From NCBI GenBank assembly GCA_013213785.1, contig JABSPZ010000014.1:1-64000 (forward strand): a stretch of DNA of 64,000 bases, given 5' to 3'. The position numbers and the translations under genes were made by a program. The notes under the pieces were generated by a model, which was not told the origin of the DNA, did not search any database, and worked only from the letters and a program-made list of their open reading frames with translations. Source of the stretch: Henriciella sp. (GTDB lineage: Bacteria > Pseudomonadota > Alphaproteobacteria > Caulobacterales > Hyphomonadaceae). Each line of letters opens with the position of its first letter. Positions within the stretch are counted from its first letter, which is position 1. Shown in pieces: positions 16,672 through 24,666 of this stretch.

Positions 16672-18036
16672 ATGCTAAAGATTACTCACCCGCGGACATT
16701 GCTGGCCGCTGTATCAAGTTTTGCACTGGTTGGCTGCGCCACGGTGGTGCCAGAAACAGAACCCGTCGTCGCAGATGCGCCGCCTGTCGTTGAGAAGGTC
16801 ACTGAAGTCGAAGTAGAGGCGCCCGTCGCGCAGCCTGCGTTCACCGCGGAAGGCATCGCGGCCTTAGAGCAGGCAATGGGCCAGTACGTCGCCGAAGGAC
16901 GCCTATATGGCATTCACACGCGACTCGTTCACAAAGGCGAAGTGGTCAGCGATTTCAAAACGGGCCTACGCGGTCTTCAGAGCCAGACGCCGATCGAAGA
17001 CGACACGATTTACCGCATCTATTCGATGACAAAGCCGGTCACGGGCGTGGCGATGATGATGCTGTACGAAGAGGGTAAGTTTGATCTCGATGATCCCGTC
17101 TCCATGCACGTGCCGGAGTTTGCAAACCTGAAAGTGCTTGCGGGCGTTAATGAAGACGGCTCGGCAATCCTCGAAGACCTAGAGCGTGCCCCGACGATGC
17201 GTGAAGTGATGTCGCATACATCTGGGTTTGCATACGGACTCGGTGGAACAGATCCTGCCAATTCAGCTTTCCGCGATCAAAAGGTTCTGGAATCGCCAGA
17301 CTTGCAAACCTTCATCGATCGCACGGCTGAAATCCCGCTTCTGTTCCAACCTGGCGAGCACTGGTTCTATAGCGTCGGTATGGATATCCAGGGCTACATT
17401 ATCCAGAAGCTTTCTGGTCAGACCTTCGGTGAATTCCTCCAGTCCCGCCTATTCGGACCTCTCGGCATGGAAGATACCGGATTCTACGTTCCGGAAGAAG
17501 ACTATGGCCGGTTCAGTGAAGTTTATGGCTTCGATCCAGAGTCTGGCGCTATGGTCCCGGTCCCGTTCCCAGGCGTGATGTTCCGCAAAGAGACGGTTGC
17601 GTTTGAATCGGGTGGCGGCGGACTTGTTTCCACCATGGACGATTACGGCCGTTTCTCTCAAATGCTGGTCAATCGCGGCAGCTTGAATGGCGTTCAAATC
17701 ATCAAGCCAGAAACACTCGACTTGATGACAACAGATGTGCTGCCAGAAGGTGCGATGCTGTCACAAGCCGGGATGAATATGGGCGAGGTCTATCCAGGCT
17801 TCGGTATGGGTCTGACGGTTGGGACCGTGCTCGAACCAGAAGCTGTTCCAACGAAAATTCCAGCGGGCTCTTTCTTCTGGAGCGGCGCGGCCAGCACGTG
17901 GTTCTGGGTTGATCCTGTGAACGAGCTTTACTTCATTGGAATGGTCCAGGTCTTCGACAATAACAATCCAAACGGCCCGCTTGAGCTGCGCGAAACATCA
18001 AGCACAGCTGTCTACGGCGCATTAAGCGCAGAGTAG
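16672..18036 (+). CDS. Lipoprotein class C beta-lactamase-fold serine hydrolase
   Basis: 454 aa from the ATG at 16672, which has CGGAGGG about 8 bases upstream. A longer reading from 16642 adds 10 residues and is less likely. A lipobox ends at Cys22 (ALVGC), so it is a lipoprotein, followed by a Pro/Glu/Val-rich tether to about residue 55. The beta-lactamase fold follows, with Ser118-Met-Thr-Lys121 and Tyr233-Ser-Val235. Late residues WSGAASTW stand where KTG would be. Probably an envelope esterase or D-peptidase; substrate unknown. Stops of this gene and the next lie 4 bases apart, convergent. Confidence 0.87.
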   Translation: MLKITHPRTLLAAVSSFALVGCATVVPETEPVVADAPPVVEKVTEVEVEAPVAQPAFTAEGIAALEQAMGQYVAEGRLYGIHTRLVHKGEVVSDFKTGLRGLQSQTPIEDDTIYRIYSMTKPVTGVAMMMLYEEGKFDLDDPVSMHVPEFANLKVLAGVNEDGSAILEDLERAPTMREVMSHTSGFAYGLGGTDPANSAFRDQKVLESPDLQTFIDRTAEIPLLFQPGEHWFYSVGMDIQGYIIQKLSGQTFGEFLQSRLFGPLGMEDTGFYVPEEDYGRFSEVYGFDPESGAMVPVPFPGVMFRKETVAFESGGGGLVSTMDDYGRFSQMLVNRGSLNGVQIIKPETLDLMTTDVLPEGAMLSQAGMNMGEVYPGFGMGLTVGTVLEPEAVPTKIPAGSFFWSGAASTWFWVDPVNELYFIGMVQVFDNNNPNGPLELRETSSTAVYGALSAE

Positions 18037-18040
18037 CGAC

Positions 18041-18292
18041 CTATTCGGCGCCGTCTTGGTTTTCTGGCCAGGCCTCGACGGTGCCCTTAAGCTTCAAAGT
18101 CAAAGGATTACCTTTGCGATCGACGGCCTTGCCGGCGGCGACTTTGACCCAGCCTTCTGAGATACAATACTCTTCGACATTGGTTTTGATCTCGCCATTG
18201 AAGCGGATCCCAACGCCGCGCAGCAGCAATTCTTCGTTATAATACGGGCTCTTCGGATTGACCGAGAGACGGTCTGGCATTTGATCAGTCAT
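18041..18292 (-). CDS. DUF3297 family protein
   Basis: 83 aa, matching the compact DUF3297 (PF11730) pattern throughout: DRLSVNPKSPYYNEELLLRG, a GIRFNG strand, VEEYCISEGW and the PLTLKLKGTVEAW end. Function is unknown; the protein is small, cytoplasmic and conserved in alpha- and gammaproteobacteria. It is co-directional with the YjbR gene 28 bases upstream. Confidence 0.85.
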   Translation of the reverse strand: MTDQMPDRLSVNPKSPYYNEELLLRGVGIRFNGEIKTNVEEYCISEGWVKVAAGKAVDRKGNPLTLKLKGTVEAWPENQDGAE

Positions 18293-18320
18293 GAGCGCGC
18301 TTTAAACCGAACTCGCCAGA

Positions 18321-18662
18321 CTATTCAAGCAAGTCTTGAAGTTTTGCTGGGGCCGCATGCCGCCATGACATTTTCAGCGCTGAAAGTGCGGTGGTTTCAT
18401 CTGCCTTATTGAGCGCAATCGTTGTGGCGCCTTTATCGCCCCACTTATTTGGAACTTTGGAAAAGATTGAAGGCTCAGCCGCGATCAGCATCTCTTGCTC
18501 TTCTACGCTTAAAAAGATATTCGCGGTGGCCTCAGATTCCAACATCGTCGCGATCGTTTTTCCGCGCGGTGCATCTACCCTGAAGCTCGCGTGGTCGAAG
18601 TGCGGTTTCTCGATCGCCATCGGTAGCGACAAGGCGAGGGTCCGAAAATCGTCCACGGTCAT
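18321..18662 (-). CDS. MmcQ/YjbR family protein
   Basis: 113 aa from the ATG at 18662; a longer reading would run into the upstream stop. It matches the YjbR domain: TVDDFRTLALSLP at the N-terminus, the EKPHFDHASFRV segment, NKWGDKGATTIAL and a C-terminal helix with MSWRHAAP. YjbR folds resemble a type-III-secretion-chaperone or double-wing DNA-binding fold, and the function is not established. It starts 4 bases after the L,D-transpeptidase stop, so it probably belongs to that transcript. Confidence 0.85.
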   Translation of the reverse strand: MTVDDFRTLALSLPMAIEKPHFDHASFRVDAPRGKTIATMLESEATANIFLSVEEQEMLIAAEPSIFSKVPNKWGDKGATTIALNKADETTALSALKMSWRHAAPAKLQDLLE

Positions 18663-18666
18663 GTGT

Positions 18667-19260
18667 CTAGCCCCGGGTTTCTGATCCCACAGCATACAGG
18701 AAAGAAACGCCTTTGATGAGGGGGATGACTCTTTCGGCGTCGGCGCGCTCTAGGGCAGGGCATCCCCAACTGCGACCCAGAATACGGCGATTGGGGCTAA
18801 CATAGTCGGCGCCGTGAATGACGATCAGTCGTTTTTCAGCGAGGTCATTCTGTGGGCTAAGCCCTTTCAGCTTTAGAGAGAGGCCGTGCTGTCCGTAATA
18901 GGTCTTGCCGGTGACGAAGGCGCCCAGCGAGGTCATTTTCGAGCCCTCAATGTTCGAGAACTGATCCGCCATACCATCATGATCGCGATCTGAACCTTTG
19001 CCGTGCGCGACGAGTAAGGCCTCGGCGCTCATATCCTTTGTATCGATGAGGAAATAGCGCGGAACGTTTGAAGGCGCCCGATAGTCGATTACGCTAAAGT
19101 ATCGGTCATTCTTGATCTCGCTGGCCGCATCCGCCTTCGCGCGGAGAGCTTCAGCCAAGAGTTTTTCGCCGAGCAACTCGGCAGCGGGTTGTGCCTGTGC
19201 GACAGCGGCGCTCGACCAAATCAGGCCCACAATGATCAGACGCAAAAATGCAGAAAGCAT
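18667..19260 (-). CDS. Murein L,D-transpeptidase catalytic-domain protein (YkuD_2-like)
   Basis: 197 aa exported protein with a signal peptide of about 1-24 (ends VAQAQ). The catalytic part resembles the L,D-transpeptidase 'YkuD_2' family: His149-Gly150 in VIHGADY and the SWGCPAL motif with nucleophile Cys167. Likely peptidoglycan cross-linking or attachment. The ATG at 19258-19260 is inside a doubled 12-bp palindrome (19254-19281) and has no ribosome site, so initiation is probably weak or controlled. The same hairpin followed by TTTTT could also terminate the upstream cysH transcript. Confidence 0.85.
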   Translation of the reverse strand: MLSAFLRLIIVGLIWSSAAVAQAQPAAELLGEKLLAEALRAKADAASEIKNDRYFSVIDYRAPSNVPRYFLIDTKDMSAEALLVAHGKGSDRDHDGMADQFSNIEGSKMTSLGAFVTGKTYYGQHGLSLKLKGLSPQNDLAEKRLIVIHGADYVSPNRRILGRSWGCPALERADAERVIPLIKGVSFLYAVGSETRG

Positions 19261-19281
19261 GCTTTAGATAAAGCATGCTTT
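19254..19281 (-). promoter_or_regulatory. Doubled AAAGCATGCTTT palindrome over a start codon
   Basis: The 12-bp palindrome AAAGCATGCTTT occurs at 19254-19265 and 19270-19281, 4 bases apart; with the flanking G and C they fold as a 13-bp stem. The first copy contains the L,D-transpeptidase ATG. On the minus strand a T5 run follows shortly after, so it may be a terminator of the cys operon, a translational block, or both. Confidence 0.55.
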
Positions 19282-19311
19282 CCGGCAAAAATAAGGTGTT
19301 CGGAGGCCCGA

Positions 19312-20055
19312 CTAGAAAACGCGAGGGCGCTCGCTCTTTTCGATATGCAGGCCGCACTCGCTTTTATCGCGACCCGCCCAGCGACCGGAACGAATGTCGT
19401 TCGGATCTTCCGCAGGCTTGGTGCAAGGCCAGCATCCGATTGACGGATAGCCTTGCGCTACGAGTGGGTGGCGCGGAAGTTCGCGGCGTTTGAAATAGGC
19501 TTGCACATCTTCCTGAGTCCAACCTGCGAGTGGGTTCACTTTGAAGCGGCCACTGGCATGTTCGAAGACGGGGAGAGACATCCGCGCGCCGCCATGGAAG
19601 CGCTTACGTCCTGTGATCCAGGCATCAAATCCTTCCAGAGCAGGTTCGAGCGGACGAACTTTGCGAAGGGCACAACAGGCGTCGGGGTCTGTTTTCCAAA
19701 GCGTATTCTTTGGATCTTCCGCCAGGCGCTCGTGTTCCGCAGGCGCAATATCGCGAACATTGGTGAGGCCCAGGCGTTCGATCAATTCCGCTTTATAATC
19801 CAGCGTTTGCGGGAAGTGCATGCCGGTTTCGAGGAACACGATCGGTAGATCAGGCTCTACATCCGCGATCAGCGCTAGCATAACCGCGCTCTCTGCCCCA
19901 AAGCTTGAGACATAAGTCAGCTCGCCCATCCACTCGCGCAAAATAGAAGCACGCAGGATGGTCTGGGCGGAGGCATCGCGAAGTTCTTCGTTCAAGCGCG
20001 CAAGGCGCTGATCTACGTCTTCGTCGATCCGCAGTTTGATGTCTGAATATGGCAT
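19312..20055 (-). CDS. cysH: Phosphoadenylyl/adenylyl-sulfate reductase
   Basis: 247 aa. Reduces activated sulfate to sulfite with thioredoxin. The paired cysteines Cys127-Cys128, with Cys208 and Cys211 (GCWPC), match the four 4Fe-4S ligands of APS reductases, and the catalytic Cys234 is in SECGLH. It is therefore predicted to use APS directly rather than PAPS. The SSFGAES loop (about 50-56) is the nucleotide-binding P-loop-like element. It is the last gene of the sulfur operon, 5 bases after DUF934, with GAGG before the ATG. No sulfate adenylyltransferase gene is in the window. Confidence 0.93.
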   Translation of the reverse strand: MPYSDIKLRIDEDVDQRLARLNEELRDASAQTILRASILREWMGELTYVSSFGAESAVMLALIADVEPDLPIVFLETGMHFPQTLDYKAELIERLGLTNVRDIAPAEHERLAEDPKNTLWKTDPDACCALRKVRPLEPALEGFDAWITGRKRFHGGARMSLPVFEHASGRFKVNPLAGWTQEDVQAYFKRRELPRHPLVAQGYPSIGCWPCTKPAEDPNDIRSGRWAGRDKSECGLHIEKSERPRVF

Positions 20056-20060
20056 GCGCC

Positions 20061-20552
20061 TCAGGCTTTCGTGTGACGCCTCGAAAAGACCGAAGTCTGG
20101 CCGTCCGCGGCGGGTTGATAGAACGCCGAATACTCTTCCAGCGCTTTCACCACATTAGGTAGGTCGGCCCTGGAGGTCTGATAAGCGTCAAACCCTGAAC
20201 GGTTCATATAGAGAATCTGATCTCTGAGGACGTGGCCCACTGCGCGCAGCTCTCCCGTATAGCCCAAACGGCGTCTCAGCAGCTGTGCCTGGCTGTATCC
20301 GCGGCCATCCGTATATTTCGGAAAATTTATTGCTATCAAGGTGATACGGTCGATATAAGGCGTCAGAACATGCGGATCATCGGCTGGCGACAATCGCACG
20401 CCGATCTGCTGGTTCCGCGCCAAAAGCGCGTCCGCATTTTCTATTAGTTTATCTAAAGGGAGTGTTATGCATCCTGAACTCGGAAGGTCATTGTCACCTT
20501 CGAGGAAGGTCCATGTGTCTTCGATTTCAGCGCCATCTTTAATCAGCGGCAT
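20061..20552 (-). CDS. DUF934 domain-containing protein
   Basis: 163 aa from ATG 20552 (preceded by AGGAGG); a longer reading to 20648 would overlap cysI deeply and is rejected. DUF934 (PF06073) proteins sit with cysI and cysH in many proteobacteria, and their biochemical role is unknown. Visible conserved parts are DRITLIAINFPKYTDGRGYSQ, the LRRRLGYTGELRAVG segment and DQILYMNRSGFDAYQ. It overlaps the cysI end by 14 bases, so translation is coupled. A role in assimilatory sulfite reduction is inferred from the context. Confidence 0.9.
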   Translation of the reverse strand: MPLIKDGAEIEDTWTFLEGDNDLPSSGCITLPLDKLIENADALLARNQQIGVRLSPADDPHVLTPYIDRITLIAINFPKYTDGRGYSQAQLLRRRLGYTGELRAVGHVLRDQILYMNRSGFDAYQTSRADLPNVVKALEEYSAFYQPAADGQTSVFSRRHTKA

Positions 20553-22197
20553 AGATCGCCTCCTGGAACGGTTCGACGCCCAAACGCTCGACCGCTTCGA
20601 TAAATTTCTCGTCTTTGGTAGTGCGCAGATCGCGATATGTATCGACAATCGTCTTTACAGCGCCGGGGACTTCCTCGTGGCGCAGCGCTTTACCGATGAT
20701 TTGACCTACTGCAGCTTTTTCATCCGCGCGGCCGCCGAGAGAAATTTGGTAGTATTCCTCGCCTTTCCGGTCCACGCCGAGAATGCCGATATGGCCCACA
20801 TGGTGATGTCCGCAGGCATTGATGCAGCCAGAAATATTGATGTGCAGCTTGCCAATGTCTTGCTCATAAGCCGGGTCTGCGAAGACCTTCTGGATCTCTT
20901 GTCCGACCGGGATTGAACGCGCATTCGCAAGGTTACAATAATCGAGGCCAGGGCAGACAATCATGTCTGTGATCAGGCTTTCATTCGCGGTCGCCAGACC
21001 TGCCGCGTCGAGTTCGCGGTACACATTGTACAAATCATCGAGCGCGATGTGCGGCAGGACAACATTCTGCGCGTGAGTCACGCGGATATCGTCAAATCCA
21101 TAGGTCTCGGCCAAGTGCGCCATGACGGCCATCTGACTGTCTGTGGCATCGCCCGCGAGGCCTGCGATCGGCTTTAGGCTGATCGTAACAGATGTGTAGC
21201 CTGCAACTTTGTGCGGATGCAGATTCACGCTCGTCCAATTCGCGAAGGCCGGATCAGCGGCTTTTGCGCGTTCGAACGCATCGCTGGTCTCTGCCTTGTC
21301 TTCAAAGGCAGGGGGCGCGAAATAGGCGTTGATGCGATCAATTTCTTCCTGGGGAAGGGCAATCTTCTCGCTAACCTGCTGGGCGGCATATTCTTCTTCA
21401 ACCAGGCGCGTGAACTCTTCTGGCCCGGTCTCGGTGACCAGAATTTTGATCCGCGCTTTGTACTTATTATCCCGTCGACCGAAGCGGTTATAGACCCGCA
21501 TGACCGCTTCCAAATAATCGAGGATCTCACCTTCAGGAACAAACTCATTGATCATCGACGCGATGATGGGCGTCCGGCCCTGACCGCCACCCACATGAAC
21601 TTCGAAGCCAACTTGCTCGCCGCGTTTGATCATTTGTAGACCGATATCGTGAACACGAATTGCTGCGCGGTCATGGCTCGCAGCATTGACCGCGATTTTA
21701 AACTTACGCGGTAAGAAAGCGAACTCTGGGTGGAACGTGCTCCATTGACGGATAATTTCGCACCAGGGACGTGGATCCATAATCTCATCTGGTGTCGCGC
21801 CAGCAAAGTGGTCGCTGGTGGTGTTCCGAATGCAGTTGCCTGAGGTCTGGATCGCGTGCATTTCGACCTCGGCGAGCTCTTCGAGCACGTCCGGAATGTC
21901 TTTCAGGGCCACCCAATTGTACTGAATATTCTGGCGCGTCGTCATGTGGCCGTAGCCGCGATCATAATCTCGCGCTATCTTTGACAGCTTCCGCATCCGC
22001 GCAGCGTTCAGCTGCCCATAAGGGATCGCGACGCGCAGCATGTAGGCGTGCAATTGCAGATAGACGCCATTCTGCAAGCGCAGTGGTTTGAACTCGTCTT
22101 CTAGAATCTCTCCCGACAGGCGGCGCTCCACCTGACCTCGGAACTGGTCCACGCGCTCTTTTACGATCTGCGCGTCAAATTCATCATAGCGGTACAT
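20539..22197 (-). CDS. cysI: Nitrite/sulfite reductase (siroheme, 4Fe-4S), assimilatory
   Basis: 552 aa starting at ATG 22197, which overlaps the GST stop as TAATG. A single-chain ferredoxin-type siroheme reductase with two half-domains. The first half contains the TTRQNIQYNWV segment and the central part the SVNLHPHKVAGYTSV segment. The C-terminal cofactor motif is C-x5-C (CPGLDYC) followed by C-x3-C (SGCINACGHHH), the 4Fe-4S/siroheme signature. In this operon it should reduce sulfite to sulfide. Nitrite reductases of the same family look similar, but cysG and cysH neighbours support sulfite. Confidence 0.92.
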   Translation of the reverse strand: MYRYDEFDAQIVKERVDQFRGQVERRLSGEILEDEFKPLRLQNGVYLQLHAYMLRVAIPYGQLNAARMRKLSKIARDYDRGYGHMTTRQNIQYNWVALKDIPDVLEELAEVEMHAIQTSGNCIRNTTSDHFAGATPDEIMDPRPWCEIIRQWSTFHPEFAFLPRKFKIAVNAASHDRAAIRVHDIGLQMIKRGEQVGFEVHVGGGQGRTPIIASMINEFVPEGEILDYLEAVMRVYNRFGRRDNKYKARIKILVTETGPEEFTRLVEEEYAAQQVSEKIALPQEEIDRINAYFAPPAFEDKAETSDAFERAKAADPAFANWTSVNLHPHKVAGYTSVTISLKPIAGLAGDATDSQMAVMAHLAETYGFDDIRVTHAQNVVLPHIALDDLYNVYRELDAAGLATANESLITDMIVCPGLDYCNLANARSIPVGQEIQKVFADPAYEQDIGKLHINISGCINACGHHHVGHIGILGVDRKGEEYYQISLGGRADEKAAVGQIIGKALRHEEVPGAVKTIVDTYRDLRTTKDEKFIEAVERLGVEPFQEAIYAAD

Positions 22198-22832
22198 TAC
22201 AAAGTGACCCCTTGTTTGGGCATAGCGTGGCCAATGGAGAGCGCGCCTTCGACGCGGCTCACCCAACGTTCCACATTCGGGAATTGCGCGAGGTCGAACC
22301 CGCCTTCGTGCGCAACACGAGTATAGGCGACGAGAGCAATATCAGCGCAGGTCATAGTCTCACCGACCAACCAATCGGTCCAAGTCAGCTGCATCTCCAT
22401 GACGCCGAGCGCCCGGCGGCCTTTGACCATCAATTGCGGATCAATCTCTTCGTCGGGCAGTTTGAGATAGTGTTTCTTAAACCGGCGAACGGCGATCGAT
22501 GTTTCGTGGGAATATTGCTCCCAGAACAACCAGGAATTCATCTGCGCGCGCTGAAACGCGTCTTCTGGAACCAGACCAGATCCTTCGGCGAGATAGAGCA
22601 TGATCGCATTCGACTGCGGCAGGACGCGGCCATCGGGCCAGCGCGCAATTGGAACCTGGCCAACGGGATTCAGGGATAAAAATTCTTCGGTCTGAGTGCC
22701 GCCATCCAGGATATCCACCTCGACCCAATCATGATCGATGTCGAGATAATCGGCGGTCCAGCGCGGCTTCTGACAATTGCCAGAAATGCTGTCGCCATAG
22801 AGCGTAAGCTTGCTGATTTCGCGATCGGTCAT
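22197..22832 (-). CDS. Glutathione S-transferase family protein in the sulfur operon
   Basis: 211 aa. The N-terminal thioredoxin-like domain has SGNCQKPRW, with a Cys in the usual active-site region, and PVGQVPIARWPDGRVLPQSNAI (cis-Pro and SNAI motif for glutathione gamma-glutamyl contacts). The helical C-terminal domain carries TCADIALVAYTRVAHEGGFD. Located between DUF2849 and cysI with ATGA and TAATG overlaps, it is part of the sulfur unit. Its role there is unknown; it might handle glutathione-linked intermediates or electron donors. Confidence 0.88.
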   Translation of the reverse strand: MTDREISKLTLYGDSISGNCQKPRWTADYLDIDHDWVEVDILDGGTQTEEFLSLNPVGQVPIARWPDGRVLPQSNAIMLYLAEGSGLVPEDAFQRAQMNSWLFWEQYSHETSIAVRRFKKHYLKLPDEEIDPQLMVKGRRALGVMEMQLTWTDWLVGETMTCADIALVAYTRVAHEGGFDLAQFPNVERWVSRVEGALSIGHAMPKQGVTL

Positions 22833-23137
22833 TGAATAATCACTCCATAGGGAACCGTTGGTCCGTTGGCGCGAATGGTCTCGCGGAGCGTCTCGCGGCC
22901 TGCAACTTCGCCTTCCTCGGTGACTTCCATAAAGTAGGGATCCGTGATCGACCCTTCTTGGGTTTTCGCGTGCTCGAGCGCAGCTTCTGCGGCGTCGCCG
23001 GTAAAGACGCCAACCTCGCTCGCATCCTCTGTCCAGGATTGGTCTGCGCGCATCCAGACCACATTTCCGCTGGCGGTGTTCCAGGCGGTCACGGTCTTGG
23101 GTGTGTCGGGCTTTAGTTTAGGGCGCACAGATGTCAT
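22829..23137 (-). CDS. DUF2849 domain-containing protein
   Basis: 102 aa, cytoplasmic. The DUF2849 (PF11011) pattern KTVTAWNTASGNVVWMRADQSW, repeated acidic stretches and DPYFMEV fit. The family is found almost only next to sulfite reductase genes in alphaproteobacteria, and no activity is known. It overlaps cysG at ATGA (start 23137, cysG stop 23134) and the GST start by ATGA. GGAGGC precedes its start. Confidence 0.88.
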   Translation of the reverse strand: MTSVRPKLKPDTPKTVTAWNTASGNVVWMRADQSWTEDASEVGVFTGDAAEAALEHAKTQEGSITDPYFMEVTEEGEVAGRETLRETIRANGPTVPYGVIIQ

Positions 23138-24537
23138 GCGGCGGCCTCCGATGAGAGTTTTGCAAGCGCTTCAGCAGGGATCGCGCTGACCTCGCCAATA
23201 ACAAGCAAGGCAGGACCTTTGATCCCAGCACGCGTGATAAGTTGTGGGAGCTCGGCCAATGTGCCGAAGACTTTGATCTCATTTGGCCGCGTTCCGTTCT
23301 CGATGACGGCGACGGGCGTGCTCGTCGCGCGACCAGCATGGATCAGTTTTTCTGCAATGGTGGGCGCGGTTCCAACGCCCATAAAGACCACGACTGTTTG
23401 CGCTGGTTTGGCGAGCGCATCCCAATCAAGATCTGGGACTTCACCTGACTTTGCGTGTCCGGTGACAAAAGTCAGCGTTTGCGCATGATCGCGGTGTGTC
23501 AGGGGCAGTCCTGCCGAGGCCGCACAGCCTAACGCAGATGAAATTCCTGGGACCACGCTCGCCTCGATCCCAGCTTCGCGCAGGGCTTCGACCTCTTCGC
23601 CGCCGCGCCCGAAGACGAATGGGTCGCCGCCTTTAAGGCGCACGACGCGCTGCCCTTCGCGGGCGGCTTCGATCATAAGCTTATGAATATCGGACTGAGG
23701 AACGCTGTGATTGGACTTGGCTTTTCCAACTGAAACGCGGTCGGCGTCCCGGCGCACCAGGTCCATAATCTCGTCACTAACCAAGCGGTCGTGGAAAACC
23801 ACATCCGCATTCTGGATAAGGCGAAACGCCTTCAAGGTTAGCAGTTCTGGATCTCCCGGTCCGGCGCCAACGATGTGCACGCTGCAGACTTGGTTTTTAG
23901 GAGATGCGATGTCCTGAAGCAGGGCTTCCATCGCTGATACGGCTTGATCGAACTTCCCCGCCATGGCGAGGTCGGCAGGTGTGCCGTTCAGCGCGGCTTC
24001 CCAGAATTGTCGGCGTTTGGTGCCATCATCCAGCACTTCATAAACACTCGGGCGGAAGTCTCGGGCGAGTTCTGACAGTGGCCCCATGTTCTGGGGCATC
24101 AAAGCCTCTAGACTTGTACGAACGCTTTTTGCGAGGACCGGCGCAGCGCCGCCAGACCCAACCGCCGCAACGATTTCGCCGCGTTCTAAAATGCTTGGAA
24201 CGGTAAAGTCGCACTCTTCCGGCTGATCGACGACATTGATTGGAATGCCATATTCGCGCGCCCAGATGATCGACTGGTCGCAATTCTCTTTGGTGCGGCA
24301 GGCAACGATCGCAAATTTGGAGCGGTCCAGGGCTTGTCCCGCCATGTCCCGCGGCGCGATCGTAATGCGGCCGGCGAACTCTTCGGCGAAGCCTGGTTCG
24401 ATCTCTGTATCGATGACGACTGTGATGTGGGCGCTGGTCTTGGCCAGAAGACGGACTTTGCGACGGGCTTCCTCACCACCACCGAAAACGGTGACGTGAG
24501 CATTGTCCGTATAGAAAAACGCGGGGAAGAGACGCAT
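23134..24537 (-). CDS. cysG: Siroheme synthase
   Basis: 467 aa fusion enzyme. The N-terminal part (1-200) is the precorrin-2 dehydrogenase/sirohydrochlorin ferrochelatase with an NAD-binding VFGGGEEARRKVRLL strand-turn. The C-terminal part (about 215-460) is uroporphyrinogen-III C-methyltransferase, opening with VHIVGAGPGDPELLTLKA and containing VRLKGGDPFVFGRGGEE. It makes the siroheme needed by the downstream reductase. First gene of the operon, with a divergent LysR gene 129 bases away. No clear ribosome site precedes the ATG. Confidence 0.96.
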   Translation of the reverse strand: MRLFPAFFYTDNAHVTVFGGGEEARRKVRLLAKTSAHITVVIDTEIEPGFAEEFAGRITIAPRDMAGQALDRSKFAIVACRTKENCDQSIIWAREYGIPINVVDQPEECDFTVPSILERGEIVAAVGSGGAAPVLAKSVRTSLEALMPQNMGPLSELARDFRPSVYEVLDDGTKRRQFWEAALNGTPADLAMAGKFDQAVSAMEALLQDIASPKNQVCSVHIVGAGPGDPELLTLKAFRLIQNADVVFHDRLVSDEIMDLVRRDADRVSVGKAKSNHSVPQSDIHKLMIEAAREGQRVVRLKGGDPFVFGRGGEEVEALREAGIEASVVPGISSALGCAASAGLPLTHRDHAQTLTFVTGHAKSGEVPDLDWDALAKPAQTVVVFMGVGTAPTIAEKLIHAGRATSTPVAVIENGTRPNEIKVFGTLAELPQLITRAGIKGPALLVIGEVSAIPAEALAKLSSEAAA

Positions 24538-24666
24538 AGGGGGATGTATTCCGTTCGATCGATCGTTGCCGGAGAAATGAGTTGACGAGGCGCTTTCAGC
24601 AACCGTATTAGCCTTATCCCATTGTTTAGAGAAACTACAATCAAAATCTGGTTATAGACGTGAACT
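24538..24666. promoter_or_regulatory. Divergent promoter region of cysG and the LysR gene
   Basis: 129 bases between oppositely transcribed genes. A CGATCGATCG run lies near the cysG start and an AT-rich stretch (24640-24660) near the LysR start. No certain -10/-35 or LysR box can be drawn, but this is the expected site for the LysR protein. Confidence 0.4.

Noticed and set aside
19453-19848. 131-residue plus-strand reading frame inside cysH
   Set aside because: Shadow of the conserved CysH sequence on the other strand.
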